DNA from: Armatimonadota bacterium
GTDB taxonomy: Bacteria; Armatimonadota; Fervidibacteria; Fervidibacterales; Fervidibacteraceae
Assembly (NCBI GenBank): GCA_026419315.1
Contig: JANZZQ010000044.1
Location: 1-9,054 of the forward strand
Length of the DNA stretch: 9,054 nt
Reading direction: 5' to 3'
Below the pieces are notes generated by a model that had not been told where the DNA came from, searched no databases, and worked only from the letters and a program-made list of their open reading frames with translations. Every line of letters starts with the position of its first letter. Positions within the stretch are counted from its first letter, which is position 1. Below, in pieces: positions 7,414 to 9,054 of the stretch. Made by a program: the position numbers and the translations under genes.

Positions 7414-7507
7414 ACCGCAATGCGGACCGTCGGTTTAAGCCGCGAAAGTGGAAGTAAAGTCGCAATGCCAACTGACAGTTCGCGTCATAGGAACGGAGGT
7501 GAAAGAA
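7414..7507 (+). other. Longest non-coding gap within the operon
   Basis: These 94 bases separate hyfC and hyfH, while other gaps in the operon are under 40. Small dyads are present: CCGCAATGCGG at 7415-7425, AACCG at 7413-7417 with CGGTT at 7431-7435, and CGCGAA at 7441-7446 with TTCGCG at 7479-7484. An 8-base direct repeat, CGCAATGC, occurs at 7416 and 7461. No stem is long enough to call a terminator and no promoter is convincing. GGAGGTG at 7495-7501 is the ribosome binding site of hyfH. An RNA-processing or leader role is possible but unproven. Confidence 0.3.
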
Positions 7508-7951
7508 ATGGTTGACAGCAAGTTCAAACAGTTGCTGTTAGCGTTGAGGGCAGGGAAAGTCACTTTCGCATACCCGTTCGAGCCGCGACCTTCAGAGCCG
7601 GGCTTTCGGGGGCGAGTTGTCGTTGATACGGACAAATGCACAGGCTGCGGCGGTTGCGCCGATGTTTGCCCTACAAGGTGCATTCGCATCGTTGATGTTT
7701 CGCCAACATACAGAATCATCCGCCGTTACCTTGAACGATGCATCCACTGCGGTCGTTGTGAAGACGTTTGCCGATATGGCGCTGTTTGGCTTGATTTGGA
7801 GTATGAGATAGCGACGACCAGCAAGAGCGATTTGTTCATTGAACAGCACCTTTTTATGGGTTCCTGTAGCCGATGCGGTCGCTGTTACGTCCCGCCCAAT
7901 CCCCTTGACCGTTTGATGGTTGTCGGTTTCCGAAAAGATGAAGAAGTTTGA
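7508..7951 (+). CDS. hyfH: Ferredoxin-like 2[4Fe-4S] subunit of group 4 hydrogenase, HycF/HyfH-like (NuoI family)
   Basis: This 147-residue soluble electron-transfer subunit has a first cluster motif of Cys44, 47, 50 and 54 in CTGCGGCADVCP and a second of Cys78, 81, 84 and 88 in CIHCGRCEDVCR. The N-terminus AYPFEPRPSEPGFRGR (21-36) matches the YPLEP...FRG segment of E. coli HycF, which supports HycF/HyfH over a generic ferredoxin. A third cysteine group, CSRCGRC at 120-126, corresponds to the cysteine-containing tail of that family. Two features are unusual: Arg89 follows the second cluster where Pro is common, and Cys126 sits where relatives often have Pro. The protein is shorter than E. coli HycF (180). 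ATG 7508 follows GGAGGTG by 6 bases; an in-frame GTG at 7448 would add 20 residues but has no good binding site. It probably relays electrons from an unidentified donor to the small subunit. Confidence 0.94.
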   Translation: MVDSKFKQLLLALRAGKVTFAYPFEPRPSEPGFRGRVVVDTDKCTGCGGCADVCPTRCIRIVDVSPTYRIIRRYLERCIHCGRCEDVCRYGAVWLDLEYEIATTSKSDLFIEQHLFMGSCSRCGRCYVPPNPLDRLMVVGFRKDEEV

Positions 7952-7972
7952 ACAAGCGAGGTGGATAGCGCG

Positions 7973-8635
7973 ATGGCTACAATGGAGACGATCAGGGTTT
8001 TGTCTTTGGCTCTGATTTTGACATCCTTCGCAGCCATAGAGTTGAGGAACTTGAAGGGAGCGCTTTGGGCTTACATGCTTCAAGCCCTGTTGATGGTGGC
8101 GATAATACTTGCCTTTGCCACCATTCACCCCCATTTGTTTATTTGGGCGGTCACTGCCCTCTTGACGAAGTTTGCTCTTATCTCTTGGTTTCTGGCTCAA
8201 TCGATTCACCAAGGTGAGCCTCAGGAGTATCCGCCGTTAATTGAACTTTTGCCATCTGTCTTCATCATCGGTCTGTTAGCCCTTGCCACCTACCGCCTCA
8301 CTCACACCTACACGACTTTTTTGGCGCCCACGAAACTTGCGACCCAAGAACCATTCCGAACCAACATCGCCGTCTCGCTCACCGTTTTCCTCATAGGACT
8401 TTACGGCATATTGACTCGACGGGACGCAATCAAGGTTGTAATTGGGTTGTGCCTGATGGAAAACGGAGCCCACTTGTCTTTGGTGAGTTTGGCCCCTGGT
8501 GTTCGTGAAACTGTTTTAATCGGGATAGTGACCGATGTTGTCATCGCTGTTTGGCTTTTGCTTTACCTCATTAACGAAATCAGGCGCCAATTCGGCTCAA
8601 CGGACAGTTTCAAACTTTCCGAATTGCGCTGGTGA
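7973..8635 (+). CDS. hyfE: Membrane subunit of group 4 hydrogenase, HyfE-like
   Basis: This 220-residue hydrophobic protein has about 7 transmembrane segments and nearly the same length as E. coli HyfE (216). The signature GLCLMENGAHLSL at 158-170 matches the GYCLMENGSHLVL of HyfE, including a buried Glu163 equivalent to the channel glutamate of NuoK-type subunits. The C-terminal part resembles NuoK/MrpC and the N-terminal part is the extension specific to HyfE. It should form part of the ion-translocating membrane arm between the antiporter-like subunits and HyfC. ATG 7973 is preferred because GAGGTGG (7958-7964) is 8 bases upstream; the in-frame GTG at 7961 overlaps that site. Presence of HyfE favours a hydrogenase-4-like complex over the smaller hydrogenase-3 (Hyc), which lacks this subunit. 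Confidence 0.92.
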   Translation: MATMETIRVLSLALILTSFAAIELRNLKGALWAYMLQALLMVAIILAFATIHPHLFIWAVTALLTKFALISWFLAQSIHQGEPQEYPPLIELLPSVFIIGLLALATYRLTHTYTTFLAPTKLATQEPFRTNIAVSLTVFLIGLYGILTRRDAIKVVIGLCLMENGAHLSLVSLAPGVRETVLIGIVTDVVIAVWLLLYLINEIRRQFGSTDSFKLSELRW

Positions 8636-8671
8636 TTAGCAACTCTTGATGGGGGTCGAGGTGAAAGGGAA

Positions 8672-9054
8672 ATGGAAGTGTTGCCAATTGGGTTGCTGGC
8701 AGTGCCGCTCGTGTTTGCCGGACTGGTTTGGATTGCAAGGCAAGAGGCACGACCTTTCCTTTTCTTGCTGGGAACGGGGATCGCTTTGCTCTTAGCGGTC
8801 TATCAAGCGATCGTCATAGTCCAAGCACGCGAAATCACTTGGTTGGGCGGAGAAATTCTTGTTGACGGCTTATCGGCTTTCATGGCGCTTTTGATTGCGT
8901 TTCTTTCCTTCGTTTGCGCCGTTTACAGCAGCGCTTATTTGACACTCCCCCACCTCAAGGAAGCGTCGGAGGAAAGACTGAGGATGTTTCAGTCCCTTTT
9001 CCTCGTCTTGGAATTCACCTTGTTTTGGACGGTCTTGACGAACAACATCGTTTT
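8672..9054 (+). CDS. hyfF: Antiporter-like membrane subunit of group 4 hydrogenase, HyfF-like, 3' end beyond window
   Basis: One hundred and twenty-seven codons are visible from ATG 8672 and the frame is open at the right edge. The N-terminus is hydrophobic with segments at about residues 5-20, 28-52, 66-90 and 107-127. The stretch ILVDGLSAFMALLIAFLSF (62-80), followed by VYSSAYL and a charged loop before the next helix, is the typical start of NuoL/M/N-family subunits. Its place straight after hyfE fits HyfF, the third ion-translocating subunit of hydrogenase 4, usually about 500 residues. The FWE glutamate and central lysines expected of the family lie beyond the window and could not be checked. 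GAGGTG at 8658-8663 precedes the ATG by 8 bases. The gap after hyfE is 36 bases. Confidence 0.82.
   Translation, partial: MEVLPIGLLAVPLVFAGLVWIARQEARPFLFLLGTGIALLLAVYQAIVIVQAREITWLGGEILVDGLSAFMALLIAFLSFVCAVYSSAYLTLPHLKEASEERLRMFQSLFLVLEFTLFWTVLTNNIV

Noticed and set aside
7448..7507. GTG 7448 as the start of hyfH
   Set aside because: The added 20 residues do not resemble HycF/HyfH N-termini, and ATG 7508 has a GGAGGTG site at ideal distance.
4762..7951. Respiratory complex I (nuo) operon
   Set aside because: The large subunit has both CxxC nickel-binding pairs and a cleavable tail, and hycI and hyfE are present. NuoCD lacks these cysteines.
1..9054. CRISPR arrays, tRNA or rRNA genes, insertion sequences
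   Set aside because: No regularly spaced repeats, clover-leaf candidates, transposase-like frames or terminal inverted repeats were seen. Coding genes fill nearly all of the window.

Overview
This window is bacterial DNA of roughly balanced base composition. It has tight gene spacing and strong GGAGG-type ribosome binding sites. Most of it (about 723 to the right edge) is one plus-strand operon for a membrane-bound group 4 [NiFe] hydrogenase of the hydrogenase-4/formate hydrogenlyase (Hyf/Hyc) family. The left end (1-655) carries a small, unrelated two-gene unit on the minus strand. The host cannot be named from the sequence. The overall style suggests an uncultured, possibly thermophilic, non-proteobacterial lineage, but that is an impression and not a result.

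Left region, minus strand. The gene at 374-655 encodes a short DUF5678-like protein interrupted by an in-frame amber codon at 509-511. Twelve bases after its final stop comes a retropepsin-like (clan AA) aspartyl protease gene, 361 down to the window edge, with a DTGAD active site; its C-terminus lies outside the window. A dyad of about 33 bases (376-408) overlaps the end of the first gene, directly before the protease ribosome binding site. A gap of only 67 bases (656-722) separates this unit from the divergent hydrogenase operon.

Hydrogenase operon, plus strand. The order is hycI (maturation endopeptidase), hyfD-like and hyfB-like (antiporter-like membrane subunits), hyfG/hycE-like (NuoC-NuoD-type fused large subunit), hyfC/hycD-like (NuoH-type membrane anchor), hyfH/hycF-like (2[4Fe-4S] ferredoxin subunit), hyfE-like (membrane subunit) and the start of hyfF-like (third antiporter-like subunit, cut by the window end). 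Genes overlap or are 3-94 bases apart, and each later gene has its own ribosome binding site.

How the parts fit. The large subunit has all four nickel-binding cysteines and keeps a 38-residue tail after the second CxxC motif. HycI is the enzyme type that removes such tails after nickel insertion. Electrons would pass through the HyfH clusters, and a NuoB-like small subunit not seen here, to the NiFe site in the peripheral arm. That arm is anchored by HyfC. HyfB, HyfD and HyfF resemble the proton- or sodium-pumping subunits of complex I, so H2 production (or uptake) is probably coupled to ion translocation. The electron donor is not visible: there is no formate dehydrogenase, CO dehydrogenase or small subunit in the window, and these would be expected downstream or elsewhere.
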